The notes beneath the pieces are model-generated. The model was not told the origin of the DNA. It did not search any database and saw only the letters and a program-made list of their open reading frames with translations. The translations under genes were made by a program, and so were the position numbers. 64,000 bases of DNA from Arthrobacter sp. AFG7.2. Its GTDB lineage: Bacteria; Actinomycetota; Actinomycetes; Actinomycetales; Micrococcaceae. Positions 1 to 9,828 of the stretch are shown one piece after another (the first letter of the stretch is position 1; the number at the start of each line of letters is the position of its first letter). The stretch covers positions 186,001 to 250,000 of the forward strand of contig NZ_PJMB01000005.1 of assembly GCF_002892835.1 (NCBI RefSeq), read 5' to 3'.

Positions 1-648
1 CCCGTGCTGGTGGACAACGACGTCAACATCATGGCGCTGGGCGAGCGCGCGGCCCACTGGCCGGAGGAGGACAACTTCCTTTTCGTGAAAGTTGCCACCG
101 GCATCGGTGCGGGCATCATCAGCAGCGGTGAACTGCAGCGCGGCGCCAACGGCACAGCCGGAGACCTTGGCCATGTCCGGGTCCCCCGCGGTGATGACGT
201 CCTGTGCCGCTGCGGCAACCACGGCTGCCTCGAAGCCCTCGCCTCAGGGCCGGCAATCGCAGGGACGCTGCGCCGGGGCAGACTGGAGGCGGACCAGGGG
301 CGGGACGTGCTGACGCTCGTGGCCCAGGGGAACCCCGAAGCCATCCATGCCTTGCGCCAGGCCGGCCGGGACCTGGGCGATGTGCTCGCCACCGTGGTCA
401 ACCTCCTGAACCCGTCGGTCATCGTGATTGGGGGAAGCATTGGTGCTTCGGGGGAGCACCTGGTGGCCGGTGTCCGTGAAGTTGTCTACCGGCGCTCGCT
501 GCCCCTCGCAACGTCGCAGCTCCGGATCGGGCTGTCCCGGGCAGGGGACAAGGCCGCCATCCTGGGGGCCAGCCAGCTGGTCACCCGGCACGTCCTTTCG
601 CCGGCAGTGATTGAGGCAACCCTGGCCGGCTCCACGCTGCCGGGTTGA
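1..648 (+). CDS. ROK family sugar kinase or transcriptional regulator (5' truncated by window)
   Basis: The reading frame is open from the first base, so the gene begins upstream of the window; only the C-terminal ~215 residues are visible. Seen: the ROK Asp motif VDNDVN at the start, the glycine-rich ATGIGAGI loop (about residues 31-38 counted from the GTG at position 4), then H57 and the cysteines of the CRCGNHGCLE zinc signature (C68, C70, C75), which define the ROK family. ROK proteins are either sugar kinases (glucokinase or N-acetylmannosamine kinase type) or NagC/XylR-type repressors with an N-terminal winged helix. The part that would tell these apart lies outside the window, so I leave that open. 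It ends 5 bases before the convergent dehydrogenase stop codon. Confidence 0.85.
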   Translation, partial: PVLVDNDVNIMALGERAAHWPEEDNFLFVKVATGIGAGIISSGELQRGANGTAGDLGHVRVPRGDDVLCRCGNHGCLEALASGPAIAGTLRRGRLEADQGRDVLTLVAQGNPEAIHALRQAGRDLGDVLATVVNLLNPSVIVIGGSIGASGEHLVAGVREVVYRRSLPLATSQLRIGLSRAGDKAAILGASQLVTRHVLSPAVIEATLAGSTLPG

Positions 649-653
649 TCCTG

Positions 654-1613
654 CTACGGCGCGATGGTCCGGACAGGCGCGCCCGCAAGCCATGCGGTAA
701 CGTCCTCGAAAGCGCCGCCATAGAACTGCCGGTAGCTTTCGCGCGTGACGTAGCCCAGGTGCGGTGTGAGCACCGTATTGGGTGCGGCCAGGAGCGGGTG
801 TCCCGCCTGCAGAGGTTCCTGGTCGAAAACGTCCAGCGCTGCTCCGCGGATCCAGCCTTCGCCCAAGGCCTTCAGCAGGGCATCCTGGTTGACCAGCGGG
901 CCCCTGGCAGTGTTCACCAGAAGGCCCTCGGGTCCCAGCAGCCGCAGTTCCTTTTCTCCGACCGTGTCCACTGAGCGTTCGGAAAGCCGCAGGTGCAGGG
1001 TGGCGACGTCCGAGAGGCGGAACAGGTCTTCCTTGGCCACCAGCCGTGCACCCGCTTCCTCCGCTGCTGCAGCCGTCAGGTTCTGGCTCCAAGCCAGCAC
1101 CTCCATCCCGAAGGCTTGCCCGTACGCCGCGATCCTCCGGCCGATCTTGCCAAGCCCCACCACACCCAGGGTTTTCCCGGCCAGTTCGAAGCCCACTGAG
1201 GTCTGCCAGGTGCCGGCGCGCAGGGAGTTCTCTTCGGCCGGAAGGTTCCGGGCGAGGGCCAGCAGGAGTGCCCACGTCAGCTCGGGGGCAGCGGCAGGGG
1301 AACCGGGAGTGCCGCAGACGGTGACGCCCTGCTGAGCTGCGGCCGCAACATCGATGGCGGCATTCGCCATCCCCGTGGTCACCAGCAGCTGGAGTGCAGG
1401 GAGCTTTTCCAACACCTCGCGCGGAAAAGCGGTGCGCTCCCGCATGGCAACCACGATGGTGATATCCGTCAATGCGGCCACCAGGGCCTCCGGTGACGCG
1501 AAGGGTTCACGGTACGTGATCACCGTGACGCCCTCGGCCTCCAGGGCCGCCCAGTCGGCAAAACCATGGGCTACATCCTGGTAGTCATCGAGGATGGCGA
1601 GGCGGTGCTGCAT
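654..1613 (-). CDS. D-2-hydroxyacid dehydrogenase (NAD-dependent)
   Basis: 319 residues. It carries the Rossmann motif GLGKIG (153-158) and the catalytic triad pattern of D-isomer 2-hydroxyacid dehydrogenases: Arg in NTARGPLV (R237), Glu in FDQEPL (E266) and His in TPHLGY (H285). Members reduce 2-keto acids to D-2-hydroxy acids or the reverse; the substrate cannot be told from sequence. The open frame runs back to 1808, but the ATG at 1613 is chosen because GAAGGA lies just upstream and the residues before it look non-conserved and overlap the divergent permease. The glyoxylate-shunt genes lie about 1.4 kb away, so a glyoxylate/hydroxypyruvate reductase role is possible but only inferred. Confidence 0.88.
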   Translation of the reverse strand: MQHRLAILDDYQDVAHGFADWAALEAEGVTVITYREPFASPEALVAALTDITIVVAMRERTAFPREVLEKLPALQLLVTTGMANAAIDVAAAAQQGVTVCGTPGSPAAAPELTWALLLALARNLPAEENSLRAGTWQTSVGFELAGKTLGVVGLGKIGRRIAAYGQAFGMEVLAWSQNLTAAAAEEAGARLVAKEDLFRLSDVATLHLRLSERSVDTVGEKELRLLGPEGLLVNTARGPLVNQDALLKALGEGWIRGAALDVFDQEPLQAGHPLLAAPNTVLTPHLGYVTRESYRQFYGGAFEDVTAWLAGAPVRTIAP

Positions 1614-1756
1614 GGCGTTTGTCCTTCGTCCGGATCTCCCTGGCGTGAAGTTCATCGTAAGGCAAGCGTCACTGGCGGACCTCGTGAAACCGCTGTGCGG
1701 CCCGGCGTGATAGCAATGGGAGTGATGAAACCACCGCCAAACCGGTTCTCCTCCCT

Positions 1757-2950
1757 GTGAGCGGCCGCATCCTCGCCCGGATTCCCAACAGCTGGATCCT
1801 GCTGGCATGCCTCGGGTTGCTGGCCCTCAACCTGCGGGGCCCGTTTGTGGCGGTTGCCCCCGTGGTGGACCTGATGCAGGCGGAGCTCAACTTCTCGCCG
1901 GTCCTGTTGGGGCTCCTGACCAGCATCCCGGTGCTCTGCTTCTCCCTGGCCGCCCCTTTGGCGTCCCTGGCTGCCAGGAGGTTTGGCGCCGAGTTCGCCG
2001 TGACGCTGACCATCCTTGGAGTGCTGGCCGGCGTGCTGGTGCGGTCTGCCGGCGGGCCGGCACTGGTTGTGGCGGGTACGGTGCTGATCGGACTGGCGAT
2101 CACGGTGGGCAACATTGCGGTGCCGCTGATCATCCGCCGGGATTTCGCGCCCGCCCGGCAAGGGACGGCGATGGGCATCTACACCGCATCCCTGAACATC
2201 GGCTCGTTTCTGACATCGGTGGCCACAGCGCCCCTGGCCGGCATCGCCGGGTGGAGGTTCGCCCTGGGATCAGTGGCGGTCCTGGCAGTGGCCGCCATAG
2301 CTTTTTGGACGCTCGCGGTTGGCCCGCGGAGCGCCTTCCTCGCCTCGCGCCAGGATTCCGCGGTCAGCAGCCTGGCACCGGTCAAGGGTTCGCGCTGGAT
2401 CACCGCCGGCCTGACGGCGGGTTTTGCCGGCCAGGCCTTCTCCTACTACGGAGTGACGGCGTGGCTTCCGAGCTACCTCAACGACGAGCTGGGAATGTCC
2501 GCTTCCGAGGCCGGCGCAGCGTCCTCCATCTTCCAGATCCTCGCCATCGTGGGCGGGCTGGGCGTCCCGTTTGCCGCCAAATACATGAGTACGACGGCGG
2601 TGGCGGTCACCTTGGGTGTCCTGTGGACGGCCGTCCCCGCGGGGTTGCTGCTCGCCCCCGGGCTCTGGTGGTTGTGGTCCATCGCCGGCGGCATTGCCCA
2701 GGGCGGGGGCATCACCGTCATCTTCATCGCCATCATCCGGCTGGCCCGGGACCAGGCATCGGCGGGCCGAATGTCCGCCACCGTCCAGGGCGTCGGCTAC
2801 TGCTTCGCCGCGGTCGCCCCGCCGTTGGTTGGCTTCATCCACGACGTCACAGAATCCTGGACGCCGGCACTGCTGGTAATCCTGGCGTCCGTGCTGACGT
2901 TCTTCGCCGGCACCGCCCTCTCCGTGCGGCGGGTGCCGAAGGGCCGTTAG
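1757..2950 (+). CDS. MFS transporter, CynX/NimT (cyanate permease-like) family
   Basis: 397 residues, almost entirely hydrophobic, with about 12 membrane segments as expected for a major facilitator. The N-terminus (LLALNLRGPFVAVAPVV) and the internal stretch NIGSFLTSVATAPLA match the CynX/NimT branch, whose members move cyanate, nitroimidazole or small organic anions. The substrate is not predictable. The start is a GTG at 1757 without a good Shine-Dalgarno; there is no in-frame alternative close upstream. It is divergent from the hydroxyacid dehydrogenase with about 140 bp between them that must hold both promoters. Confidence 0.85.
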   Translation: MSGRILARIPNSWILLACLGLLALNLRGPFVAVAPVVDLMQAELNFSPVLLGLLTSIPVLCFSLAAPLASLAARRFGAEFAVTLTILGVLAGVLVRSAGGPALVVAGTVLIGLAITVGNIAVPLIIRRDFAPARQGTAMGIYTASLNIGSFLTSVATAPLAGIAGWRFALGSVAVLAVAAIAFWTLAVGPRSAFLASRQDSAVSSLAPVKGSRWITAGLTAGFAGQAFSYYGVTAWLPSYLNDELGMSASEAGAASSIFQILAIVGGLGVPFAAKYMSTTAVAVTLGVLWTAVPAGLLLAPGLWWLWSIAGGIAQGGGITVIFIAIIRLARDQASAGRMSATVQGVGYCFAAVAPPLVGFIHDVTESWTPALLVILASVLTFFAGTALSVRRVPKGR

Positions 2951-3056
2951 GGGTTGGACGTTCGGTGGTGCTCCGTTGCCGGGCCGGCCCTCCGGATCTC
3001 GGAGGTGCCTGTTGCGAAGGGCGCGCCGGCCCGGCAAACGGAAGATTGTGCGGATC

Positions 3057-4709
3057 CTACGCGGCGGCGAGTTCCTCGACAGTGGCCTTCTCTCGGGCCT
3101 CCGTCAGGTACCGGGCGTAAGCGGGGAGGGTGAGGAACGACGGGAAGTCGCGTGCGAGGGTGACCTCTTCAAAGATGTCGCGCGCGTCTTCGAAGCGGTC
3201 GCCGTCGAAGCGTTCCAGCCGGGCGAATTCCTCGTCCAGGAGTTCTTCGATCCACTCGTGGGTAATGATTTCGCCGTGGTCGGTGATGGCGCGGGCGTAG
3301 ATCCACTGCCAGAGCTGTGAGCGGGAGATCTCGGCGGTGGCAGCGTCCTCCATGAGGTTGTGGATGGCCACCGCGCCGTTGCCGCGCAGCCACGACTCGA
3401 TGTAGCGGATGCCGACTTCGATGTTGTTCCGGATGCCTCTTTCGGTGATGGTGCCGGTGGTGGCGGCGACATTGATCAGGGCCCGGTCATCCGGAGTAAC
3501 GTCTTCGCGGGTGCGTTCCAGCTGGTTCGGGCGCTCGCCGAGGATGCTGTCGAACACCTCGCGGCAGACCGGCACCAGGTCCGGGTGGGCCACCCAGGAG
3601 CCGTCAAAGCCGTCGTTGGCCTCGCGGGTTTTGTCTGCACGGACCTTCTCGAGGGCAATGGTGTTGGCTGCCTCGTCCTTGCGGTTGGGGACGGCTGCAG
3701 CCATGCCGCCAATGGCCATGGCGCCGCGCTTGTGGCAGGCGCGGACCAGCTGTTCGGTGTAGGCGCGCATGAACGGCTGGGTCATGGTCACCTGGGCCCG
3801 GTCCGGCAGGACGAAGCGGGGGCCGCGGGTGCGGAAGTTCTTGATCAGGGAGAAGATGTAGTCCCAGCGGCCGGCGTTCAGGCCGGCGGCGTGGTCCCGC
3901 AGTTCGTAGAGGATCTCCTCCATTTCGAACGCTGCGGTGATGGTTTCGATCAGGACCGTGGCGCGGATGGTGCCCTGCGGGATGCCGAGCAGGTCCTGGG
4001 CCAGGATGAAGATGTCGTTCCAGAGCCGGGCTTCGAGGTGGTTCTCGATCTTGGGCAGGTAGAAGTACGGGCCCTTGCCCTGGGCGAGCAGGCGGCGGGC
4101 GTTGTGGAAGAAGTACAGGCCAAAGTCAACGATCCCGCCTGCGATCGGTTCGCCGTCGATCAGCATGTGCTTTTCCGGCAGGTGCCAGCCTCGCGGGCGG
4201 ACCACGACGGTGGGCAGTTCGCCGGCCGGGCGGAGCTTGTATTCCTTGCCCTCCGGGCTGGTGAAGTCGATTCGGCGCTCCAGGGCGTCCGTGAGGTTCA
4301 ATTGGCCTTTGATGACGTTCCGCCAGGTGGGGGTGGAGGAGTCCTCCATGTCCGCGAGCCACACCTTGGCGCCGGAGTTCAGGGCGTTGATGGTCATCTT
4401 CTTGTCCACCGGGCCGGTGATTTCCACGCGGCGGTCCTCCAGGCCGGGGGCCGGGGGAGCGACCCGCCAGGAAGGATCGTTGCGGATGTGCTCGGTCTCG
4501 CGGAGGAACCGCGGATCCTGGCCGGCGGCTATGGCACCCCGCCGGCTGCGGCGGGCCTGCAGCAGCTCCTGGCGCCGCGCCGCCGTCGCCCGGTGCAGTT
4601 TCGCGACGAACTCCAGAGCGTCCGGAGTAAGCACCTCGTTCTGCCGGCAAATCGGCTGCGCGGTGAGGGTAATGCCATTGATAGTGAAGCTATCGGTGAA
4701 GCTGTTCAT
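3057..4709 (-). CDS. aceB: malate synthase A
   Basis: 550 residues, the normal size for the A isoform. It condenses glyoxylate with acetyl-CoA to malate, the second step of the glyoxylate bypass. Seen: ADMEDS (119-124), the active-site segment RPRGWH (171-176), the family signature in a slightly altered form ([14 protein letters not shown]) and the C-terminal catalytic region around [11 protein letters not shown]. The open frame extends to 5099, but the ATG at 4709 has a strong AAGGAGA site 7 bases upstream, and the extension is low-quality sequence. It lies downstream of aceA on the same strand, separated by a hairpin, so the two may be only partly co-transcribed. Confidence 0.97.
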   Translation of the reverse strand: MNSFTDSFTINGITLTAQPICRQNEVLTPDALEFVAKLHRATAARRQELLQARRSRRGAIAAGQDPRFLRETEHIRNDPSWRVAPPAPGLEDRRVEITGPVDKKMTINALNSGAKVWLADMEDSSTPTWRNVIKGQLNLTDALERRIDFTSPEGKEYKLRPAGELPTVVVRPRGWHLPEKHMLIDGEPIAGGIVDFGLYFFHNARRLLAQGKGPYFYLPKIENHLEARLWNDIFILAQDLLGIPQGTIRATVLIETITAAFEMEEILYELRDHAAGLNAGRWDYIFSLIKNFRTRGPRFVLPDRAQVTMTQPFMRAYTEQLVRACHKRGAMAIGGMAAAVPNRKDEAANTIALEKVRADKTREANDGFDGSWVAHPDLVPVCREVFDSILGERPNQLERTREDVTPDDRALINVAATTGTITERGIRNNIEVGIRYIESWLRGNGAVAIHNLMEDAATAEISRSQLWQWIYARAITDHGEIITHEWIEELLDEEFARLERFDGDRFEDARDIFEEVTLARDFPSFLTLPAYARYLTEAREKATVEELAAA

Positions 4710-4823
4710 CTCAGTCTCCTTAAAGACGAAAAGGGAAGTTCGACGGCGGCTGGCGGCACAAAGGGTGACTAACGCGCAAAGCCGAAGGAGCGGTGATGCG
4801 GCAGCCTGCGTAAAGGGGCCCTG

Positions 4824-4865
4824 TGCCCGCCCCCGACCGAGTTCTACGAGGTCTTGGGGCGGGCA
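4824..4865 (-). terminator. hairpin between aceA and aceB
   Basis: Perfect 10-bp stem (TGCCCGCCCC at 4824-4833 with GGGGCGGGCA at 4856-4865), with a second inner GACC/GGTC pairing (4835-4838 with 4850-4853). It sits 68 bases after the aceA stop and before the aceB start. There is no U tract, so it could terminate, attenuate, or stabilise the aceA 3' end. Confidence 0.5.
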
Positions 4866-4932
4866 TGGGGATAGCAGGCAGAGCATTGCCGCTTCGAAGG
4901 CGAAGGTGACCGTCCGCCGTCGAGCAGGAAAG

Positions 4933-6249
4933 TTAGTGGAACTGGCCCTCTTCGGTCGATCCGACCAGGGCGAGGGTGGATGCGTTCGGGTTGAGCGCAG
5001 TGGCGATGTCGTCGAAGTAGCCGGTGCCGACTTCGCGCTGGTGCTTGGTTGCGGTGTAGCCGCGGGACTCGGAGGCGAATTCCTTTTCCTGGAGCTCAAC
5101 GTAGGCGCTCATGCCTTCGCGGGCGTAGCCGTGGGCGAGGTCGAACATCGAGTAGTTCAGGGCGTGGAAGCCGGCCAGGGTGATGAACTGGAACGTGAAG
5201 CCCATGGCGCCGAGTTCGCGCTGGAACTTGGCGATGGTGGCGTCGTCCAGGTGCTTGCGCCAGTTGAACGACGGCGAGCAGTTGTAGGAGAGCATCTGGT
5301 CCGGGAACTCCGCCTTGACGGCCTCCGCGAACTTGCGGGCGAGCTCGAGGTCAGGGGTGCCGGTTTCCATCCAGATCAGGTCCGAGTAGGGGGCGTAGGC
5401 CTTGGCCCGGGCAATGCAGGGCTCGATGCCGTTGCGGACCTTGTAGAAGCCCTCGGCGGTGCGCTCCCCGGTGATGAATTCCTGGTCCCGCTCATCGACG
5501 TCGGAGGTGATTAGGGTGGCTGCCTCGGCGTCGGTACGGGCGATGACCACGGACGGGGTGCCGGCGACGTCGGCCGCGAGCCGTGCGGCGTTCAGGGTCC
5601 GGACGTGCTGCTGGGTGGGAATCAGGACCTTTCCGCCGAGGTGGCCGCACTTCTTCTCCGAAGCCAGCTGGTCTTCCCAGTGCACGCCTGAGGCGCCGGC
5701 CTGGATCATGGACTTCATGAGCTCGTAGGCGTTCAGCGGGCCGCCGAAGCCGGCCTCGGCGTCGGCAACGATCGGGACCAGCCAGTCCTCGACAGTCTGG
5801 ACGCCTTCGGAGAACTCGATCTGGTCGGCGCGGAGCAAGGCGTTGTTGATGCGGCGGACCACGGTGGGGACCGAGTTTGCGGGGTAGAGGGACTGGTCCG
5901 GGTAGGTGTGGCCGGAGTTGTTGGCATCGGCTGCGACCTGCCAGCCGGAAAGGTAGATGGCGCGTAGCCCGGCTTTGACCTGCTGGACGGCCTGGTTGCC
6001 GGTGAGGGCGCCGAGGGCGTTGGTGTAGCCGCCGGTCTTGTGTTCTTCGGTGAGCTGCTTCCACAGCTTCTCAGCGCCACGGCGGGCCAGGGTGTGTTCT
6101 TCGGAGACGCGGCCGCGGAGGCGGACGACGTCGGAGGCCTTGTAGTCCCGGGTCACACCTTCCCAGCGGGGGTTGGCGGACCACTCGAGCTCCAGGGCGG
6201 CTGCCTGCTGTTCGGGCGTCTGCTGGGTGGGCTCAAATGCTGCAGTCAT
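4933..6249 (-). CDS. aceA: isocitrate lyase
   Basis: 438 residues. It cleaves isocitrate to glyoxylate and succinate, the first step of the glyoxylate bypass that allows growth on acetate and fatty acids. The catalytic KKCGH motif is at 199-203 with C201, preceded by the [10 protein letters not shown] segment typical of the family. The open frame extends to 6669, but the ATG at 6249 is preceded by an excellent AAGGAGAT site and is the family start. It is divergent from ramB, the regulator that in Corynebacterium controls exactly these genes, and is followed by aceB. Confidence 0.98.
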   Translation of the reverse strand: MTAAFEPTQQTPEQQAAALELEWSANPRWEGVTRDYKASDVVRLRGRVSEEHTLARRGAEKLWKQLTEEHKTGGYTNALGALTGNQAVQQVKAGLRAIYLSGWQVAADANNSGHTYPDQSLYPANSVPTVVRRINNALLRADQIEFSEGVQTVEDWLVPIVADAEAGFGGPLNAYELMKSMIQAGASGVHWEDQLASEKKCGHLGGKVLIPTQQHVRTLNAARLAADVAGTPSVVIARTDAEAATLITSDVDERDQEFITGERTAEGFYKVRNGIEPCIARAKAYAPYSDLIWMETGTPDLELARKFAEAVKAEFPDQMLSYNCSPSFNWRKHLDDATIAKFQRELGAMGFTFQFITLAGFHALNYSMFDLAHGYAREGMSAYVELQEKEFASESRGYTATKHQREVGTGYFDDIATALNPNASTLALVGSTEEGQFH

Positions 6250-6283
6250 CGTTGATCTCCTTGATTGAGCTCCGGAATCGGTG

Positions 6284-6313
6284 GGCGGGAACCGCGCCGT
6301 TGCGGTTCCCGCC
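6284..6313 (-). promoter_or_regulatory. 12-bp-stem hairpin in the aceA leader / aceA-ramB control region
   Basis: Within the 175-bp divergent region (6250-6424) there is a perfect inverted repeat: GGCGGGAACCGC (6284-6295) pairs with GCGGTTCCCGCC (6302-6313), loop GCCGTT. It lies about 35 bases upstream of the aceA start codon, so it is either in the aceA leader RNA or is a DNA operator. Two CGCACTTC direct repeats lie nearer ramB (about 6356 and 6399). I could not match a canonical Corynebacterium RamB box, so the site for RamB itself is not assigned. Confidence 0.5.
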
Positions 6314-6424
6314 GGCTTCCCGGTGCGGTGTTTCTTTCCGTGATCACTACTTTTCCGCACTTCCACAGGGGTTTCTAGACGAAAAGACTGGAAAGAAACG
6401 CACTTCTTCACGTATTCTGCATAA

Positions 6425-7912
6425 ATGTCGCCCACAAGCTGGAACCGCAAAGCCGCCGCTCCTTCCCCGGCTGTTGCCGCCCCCGAACTTGACGTCATCA
6501 GCCTCGGCCGTCGCGTCCGCCACCTGAGGAAAGCGGCCGGGCTGACGCTCGATGACCTGAGCGCCGCCGTCGGTACCGCCCCCAGCCAGCTGAGCCTGAT
6601 TGAGAACGGAAAGCGTGAACCCAAACTGGGCTTGCTGCAGCAGCTGGCGGCGGCACTGAACGTGGGCATCGACCAGCTCCTCGGAGCCGAGCCGCCCAGC
6701 CGCCGTGCCGCCCTGGAGATCGAGCTGGAACGGTACCAGCGGAGTCCGCTCTACGAGTCCCTTAACCTGCCGAAAATCCGCATCAGCTCGCGGCTTCCCA
6801 TGGACGTGCTGGAATCCATGGTGGGGCTGCAGCATGAGCTCGAGCGCAAGCTGAATGAGCAGGTGGCAACCCCGGAGGAGGCCCGCCGGGCCAATGGCGA
6901 ACTGCGGGCCATGATGCGGGAAAGGAACAACTACTTCCCGGAGTACGAGGCCGAAGCCCAGAAGGTCCTGGCCAGCGTGGGCCACACCACCGGGCCGCTG
7001 TCCCAGCACGTCATCGCCGACATCGCCGCGCACCTGGGGTTCAGCCTCCATCACGTGGGCGATCTGCCGCATTCAACGCGCTCCGTCACCGATCTAAAGA
7101 ACCGCCGAATTTACCTGACGCAGAACCAGCGGACGGACCATGACCCCCGGTCGGTGCTGCTCCAGGCCCTGGGGCACTACGTCCTGGGCCACCAGACGCC
7201 GAAAAACTACGGTGACTTCCTGATGCAGCGCGTGGCCACCAATTACTTCGCCGCAGCGCTGATGCTCCCCGAGCAGGCCACCGTGGACTTCCTGCAGAGG
7301 GCGAAGCAGGCGAAGGAGATTGCGGTCGAGGACATTCGGGATGCGTTTGCCGTTTCCTACGAGACCGCCGCGCACCGGTTCACGAACCTGGCCACCCAGC
7401 ACCTGGAGATCCGCACGCATTTCCAGAAGACCCATCAGAGCGGAATTATCTACAAGGCCTACGAGAACGACGGCGTGACGTTCCCGCAGGACCATACCGG
7501 CGCCATCGAGGGCCAGCCGTCCTGCAAGCAGTGGACTTCCCGGGTGGTGTTTGACGTCCCCGACAAGTTCCGCGCGTACAACCAGTACACGGACACGCCG
7601 GCCGGAACCTACTGGTGCACCGCCAGGACGGAACGCTCGGCCAACGGCGAGTTCTCCCTCTCCGTAGGTGTGCCCTATGCGCACGTGAAGTGGTTCCGTG
7701 GACGGGATACCACCGAACGGTCCAAATCCACCTGTCCGGATGAGAACTGCTGCAAGCGACCCCCTGCCGAGCTTGCCTCCGAATGGTCAGGAAACGCCTG
7801 GCCGTCCGCCCGCGCCCACTCGCATCTGCTGGCCGCGATGCCGCCCGGTGCCTTCCCCGGCGTTGACGAGACTGAGGTGTACAGCTTCCTGCAGGCGCAC
7901 TCGGGAAGCTAA
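6425..7912 (+). CDS. ramB: XRE-family regulator of acetate/glyoxylate metabolism (RamB-type)
   Basis: 495 residues. An XRE helix-turn-helix spans about 26-86 ([20 protein letters not shown] onward). It is followed by the ImmA/IrrE-like middle region, with ALGHYVLGH in the place of the HEXXH-type helix, and a cysteine-containing ScfR/RamB C-terminal domain ([20 protein letters not shown]). This three-part architecture and length are those of RamB, which represses or activates aceA, aceB and acetate activation in Corynebacterineae. Its divergent position next to aceA supports the same role. Its stop codon overlaps that of the convergent gene at 7909-8406. Confidence 0.92.
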   Translation: MSPTSWNRKAAAPSPAVAAPELDVISLGRRVRHLRKAAGLTLDDLSAAVGTAPSQLSLIENGKREPKLGLLQQLAAALNVGIDQLLGAEPPSRRAALEIELERYQRSPLYESLNLPKIRISSRLPMDVLESMVGLQHELERKLNEQVATPEEARRANGELRAMMRERNNYFPEYEAEAQKVLASVGHTTGPLSQHVIADIAAHLGFSLHHVGDLPHSTRSVTDLKNRRIYLTQNQRTDHDPRSVLLQALGHYVLGHQTPKNYGDFLMQRVATNYFAAALMLPEQATVDFLQRAKQAKEIAVEDIRDAFAVSYETAAHRFTNLATQHLEIRTHFQKTHQSGIIYKAYENDGVTFPQDHTGAIEGQPSCKQWTSRVVFDVPDKFRAYNQYTDTPAGTYWCTARTERSANGEFSLSVGVPYAHVKWFRGRDTTERSKSTCPDENCCKRPPAELASEWSGNAWPSARAHSHLLAAMPPGAFPGVDETEVYSFLQAHSGS

Positions 7913-8406
7913 TCGCGGTTGGCCAACGCCAGCCCGTCACGTTGTGGAGCCAGAAGTGAGCTCAAATTATATTCACCGACGGCCTGTAGGACGCTTTGCG
8001 CTTCAAGGTAAGAAAAGGGGCTGCCGGACCAGCGGCCCGATTCCCGAAGGAAACGCAGGAACCCATGAAGGCTCCTCGCTATACGTATCGCCTGTTGCCG
8101 GTTGAGCGAGAGCAGTATTCCTAAAATTCGGATCATCACCTGAGGCTCCATTGCAGTGACGGTCTTGATGCTGCTTGCTTTCATATACACGCAGTAAAAA
8201 ACCGATAAATGTGCCATAGCAATTCTGATGTCGGTGCCCTGGCCTTGCACGTCATACCACCGCACAAAATCTGGAAAGAGCCTGTCCAACTCCTGCGTGG
8301 TGCTTCCCGGGGTGAGTCTGTTTTTGCCGACATTCCTGGCAGGATTACCTGAGAGCTTCTTGCCCCTGGTTGCAGTGCCCGGCGTCCGGCGCTTCCTTCT
8401 GGCCAC
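7909..8406 (-). CDS. hypothetical protein, unrecognised
   Basis: 165 residues, GTG start at 8406 with GAGGAC 5 bases upstream. I do not recognise a family. The first 30 residues are very basic and read like a nucleic-acid-binding tail (RRKRRTPGTATRGKKLSGNP). The rest is predicted helical, with HGFLRFLRESGRW resembling a helical SAM-like or core-binding segment, but this is weak. The surrounding DNA (about 7940-8480) is visibly less GC-rich than the neighbours and uses codons such as ATA, TTT and TAT more often, which suggests recent arrival. Its stop codon overlaps the ramB stop by 4 bases. Confidence 0.55.
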   Translation of the reverse strand: MARRKRRTPGTATRGKKLSGNPARNVGKNRLTPGSTTQELDRLFPDFVRWYDVQGQGTDIRIAMAHLSVFYCVYMKASSIKTVTAMEPQVMIRILGILLSLNRQQAIRIARSLHGFLRFLRESGRWSGSPFSYLEAQSVLQAVGEYNLSSLLAPQRDGLALANRD

Positions 8407-8581
8407 ATTCGTCCTCGCTTTGCTTCGCGTGCTATCCGTTTACACAGGACGCTACGGACGTGGTCATGATGGCCGCTACGACAGAGAGGCGTATGTGGAA
8501 AACCGGCCGGAATCTGCCTGCCAAATGCCGTCGCCGGCTTTTCCTCTGGTCCCAACTGCCGGCCAGGCGTAGAGTCCGTCC

Positions 8582-8932
8582 ATGGCACTGGATCCTGTTG
8601 AAACAAACCCCGGGAATTACCGGATTGCTTTCGAAAACGAGCGTGTCCGCGTGCTGGAGTACATGGACAAACCGGGGCATGCGACTTCCGAGCACAGCCA
8701 TCCTGACAGCGTGATGATCACGCTGAGCTCGTTCCGCCGCCGTATCTCCTCCAACGGAAAATCCGTTGACGTAGAACTTCCGGCCGGAGTGGCCAGGTGG
8801 CTGCCGGCGCAGCACCACTCGGGTGAAAATACCGGTGACACGGACACCCGCACGTTCTTCATAGAGCTCAAGGAGCCAGCGGGTGTTCCGGCGGATGAAG
8901 CGGACCAGCCGCTGGGGCCGGCAGGCTCCTGA
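8582..8932 (+). CDS. small cupin-domain protein
   Basis: 116 residues forming a single cupin barrel. Cupin motif 1 appears as GHATSEHSHPDS (His residues about 32, 38, 40) and motif 2 as the segment leading to AQHHSGENTGD. The small size and lack of other domains fit the cytoplasmic single-cupin group of unknown substrate. The ATG at 8582 has only a weak upstream GAG. It lies between the unrecognised gene (opposite strand) and the pyridoxal kinase (convergent). Confidence 0.75.
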   Translation: MALDPVETNPGNYRIAFENERVRVLEYMDKPGHATSEHSHPDSVMITLSSFRRRISSNGKSVDVELPAGVARWLPAQHHSGENTGDTDTRTFFIELKEPAGVPADEADQPLGPAGS

Positions 8933-8970
8933 GCTTGCAGGCCAGAGAGCGTCCGTGGTTTGGTGTCGGG

Positions 8971-9828
8971 TTAGCGCGCGCCGCCCTGCCACAGCGCATC
9001 AAACGGGGCGCCGGACGCCACGCGGTTCCGGATCCCTTCGGTGACAAAGGCCTTGGCGGTGCGCGCTGCTTCAAGTGGTGAGGACCCCTTGGCGAGTTCG
9101 GCGGTCACGGCGGCAGCCAGGGAGCAGCCGGCACCGGAAACAGCCACCTCGCCCACCTTGGGTGCGCTCAGGACTTCCAGGGTCTCGCCGTCGTAGAAGA
9201 CGTCGACGGCGTCCGGGCCTTCCAGCCGCACCCCGCCTTTGGCGAGTACTGCTGCGCCGCTGAGTTCGTGGATGCGGATAGCGGCGGCCTTGAGGGACTC
9301 GACGTCGCTGATCTCCAGTCCGGAGAGGGACTCGGCCTCAAAGTGGTTCGGGGTCACGAAGGTGGCCAGCGGGAGGATCTGTGCCTTCAGCGCCTGGTCC
9401 GTGTCCAGTGCGTGCCCGGGCTCCTGGCCCTTGCAGATGAGAACGGGGTCCAGTACCACGTTGCGGAACTGACCGGTCTCGAGGGCACCCGCCACGGTGC
9501 TGATGGTGGCAGGACTGCCCAGCATGCCGATCTTCACCGTCTCCAAGACTGACGGTGCGCCGGATTCCCGCCCGTAGGCCGCCGTCGTGGCCTCCAACTG
9601 GTCTGCGATCACCTGCTGGTCAACGGGCACAAAGCGGTGGTTCCAGTTGTCCTTCGGGTTGAAGGAGACGATGCAGGTCAGGTTGGCGATGCCAAAGACG
9701 CCGAGTTCCTGGAAAGTCTTCAGGTCGGCCTGGGCGCCGGCGCCGCCGGTGGCTTCGGACCCTGCAATCGTCAGGACAACTGCCGGAGCAGCAAGGGACT
9801 CTGGTGCGTCAACGGAAACTGAAGTCAT
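8971..9828 (-). CDS. pdxK: pyridoxal/pyridoxine kinase (ThiD-like ribokinase superfamily)
   Basis: 285 residues. It phosphorylates pyridoxal, pyridoxine or pyridoxamine (vitamin B6 salvage); relatives in the same fold are the hydroxymethylpyrimidine kinases. Seen: the N-terminal TIAGSEATGGAGAQADLKTF, FEAESLSGL (163-171), the YYDG-like FYDGET, and an anion hole GAGC (232-235) with Cys in place of the usual Asp. That Cys, together with DLKTFQELGVFG and the spacing, resembles the Staphylococcus aureus PdxK type more than ThiD proper, hence the call; a ThiD role in thiamine synthesis cannot be excluded. The ATG at 9828 has GCAGGATG upstream; the frame extends further but without support. Confidence 0.8.
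   Translation of the reverse strand: MTSVSVDAPESLAAPAVVLTIAGSEATGGAGAQADLKTFQELGVFGIANLTCIVSFNPKDNWNHRFVPVDQQVIADQLEATTAAYGRESGAPSVLETVKIGMLGSPATISTVAGALETGQFRNVVLDPVLICKGQEPGHALDTDQALKAQILPLATFVTPNHFEAESLSGLEISDVESLKAAAIRIHELSGAAVLAKGGVRLEGPDAVDVFYDGETLEVLSAPKVGEVAVSGAGCSLAAAVTAELAKGSSPLEAARTAKAFVTEGIRNRVASGAPFDALWQGGAR

Noticed and set aside
3360..4772. 470-codon plus-strand open frame
   Set aside because: Antisense shadow of aceB.
4710..5099. N-terminal extension of malate synthase
   Set aside because: Sequence does not look like the family and the ATG at 4709 has a strong ribosome site; the extension also runs into aceA.
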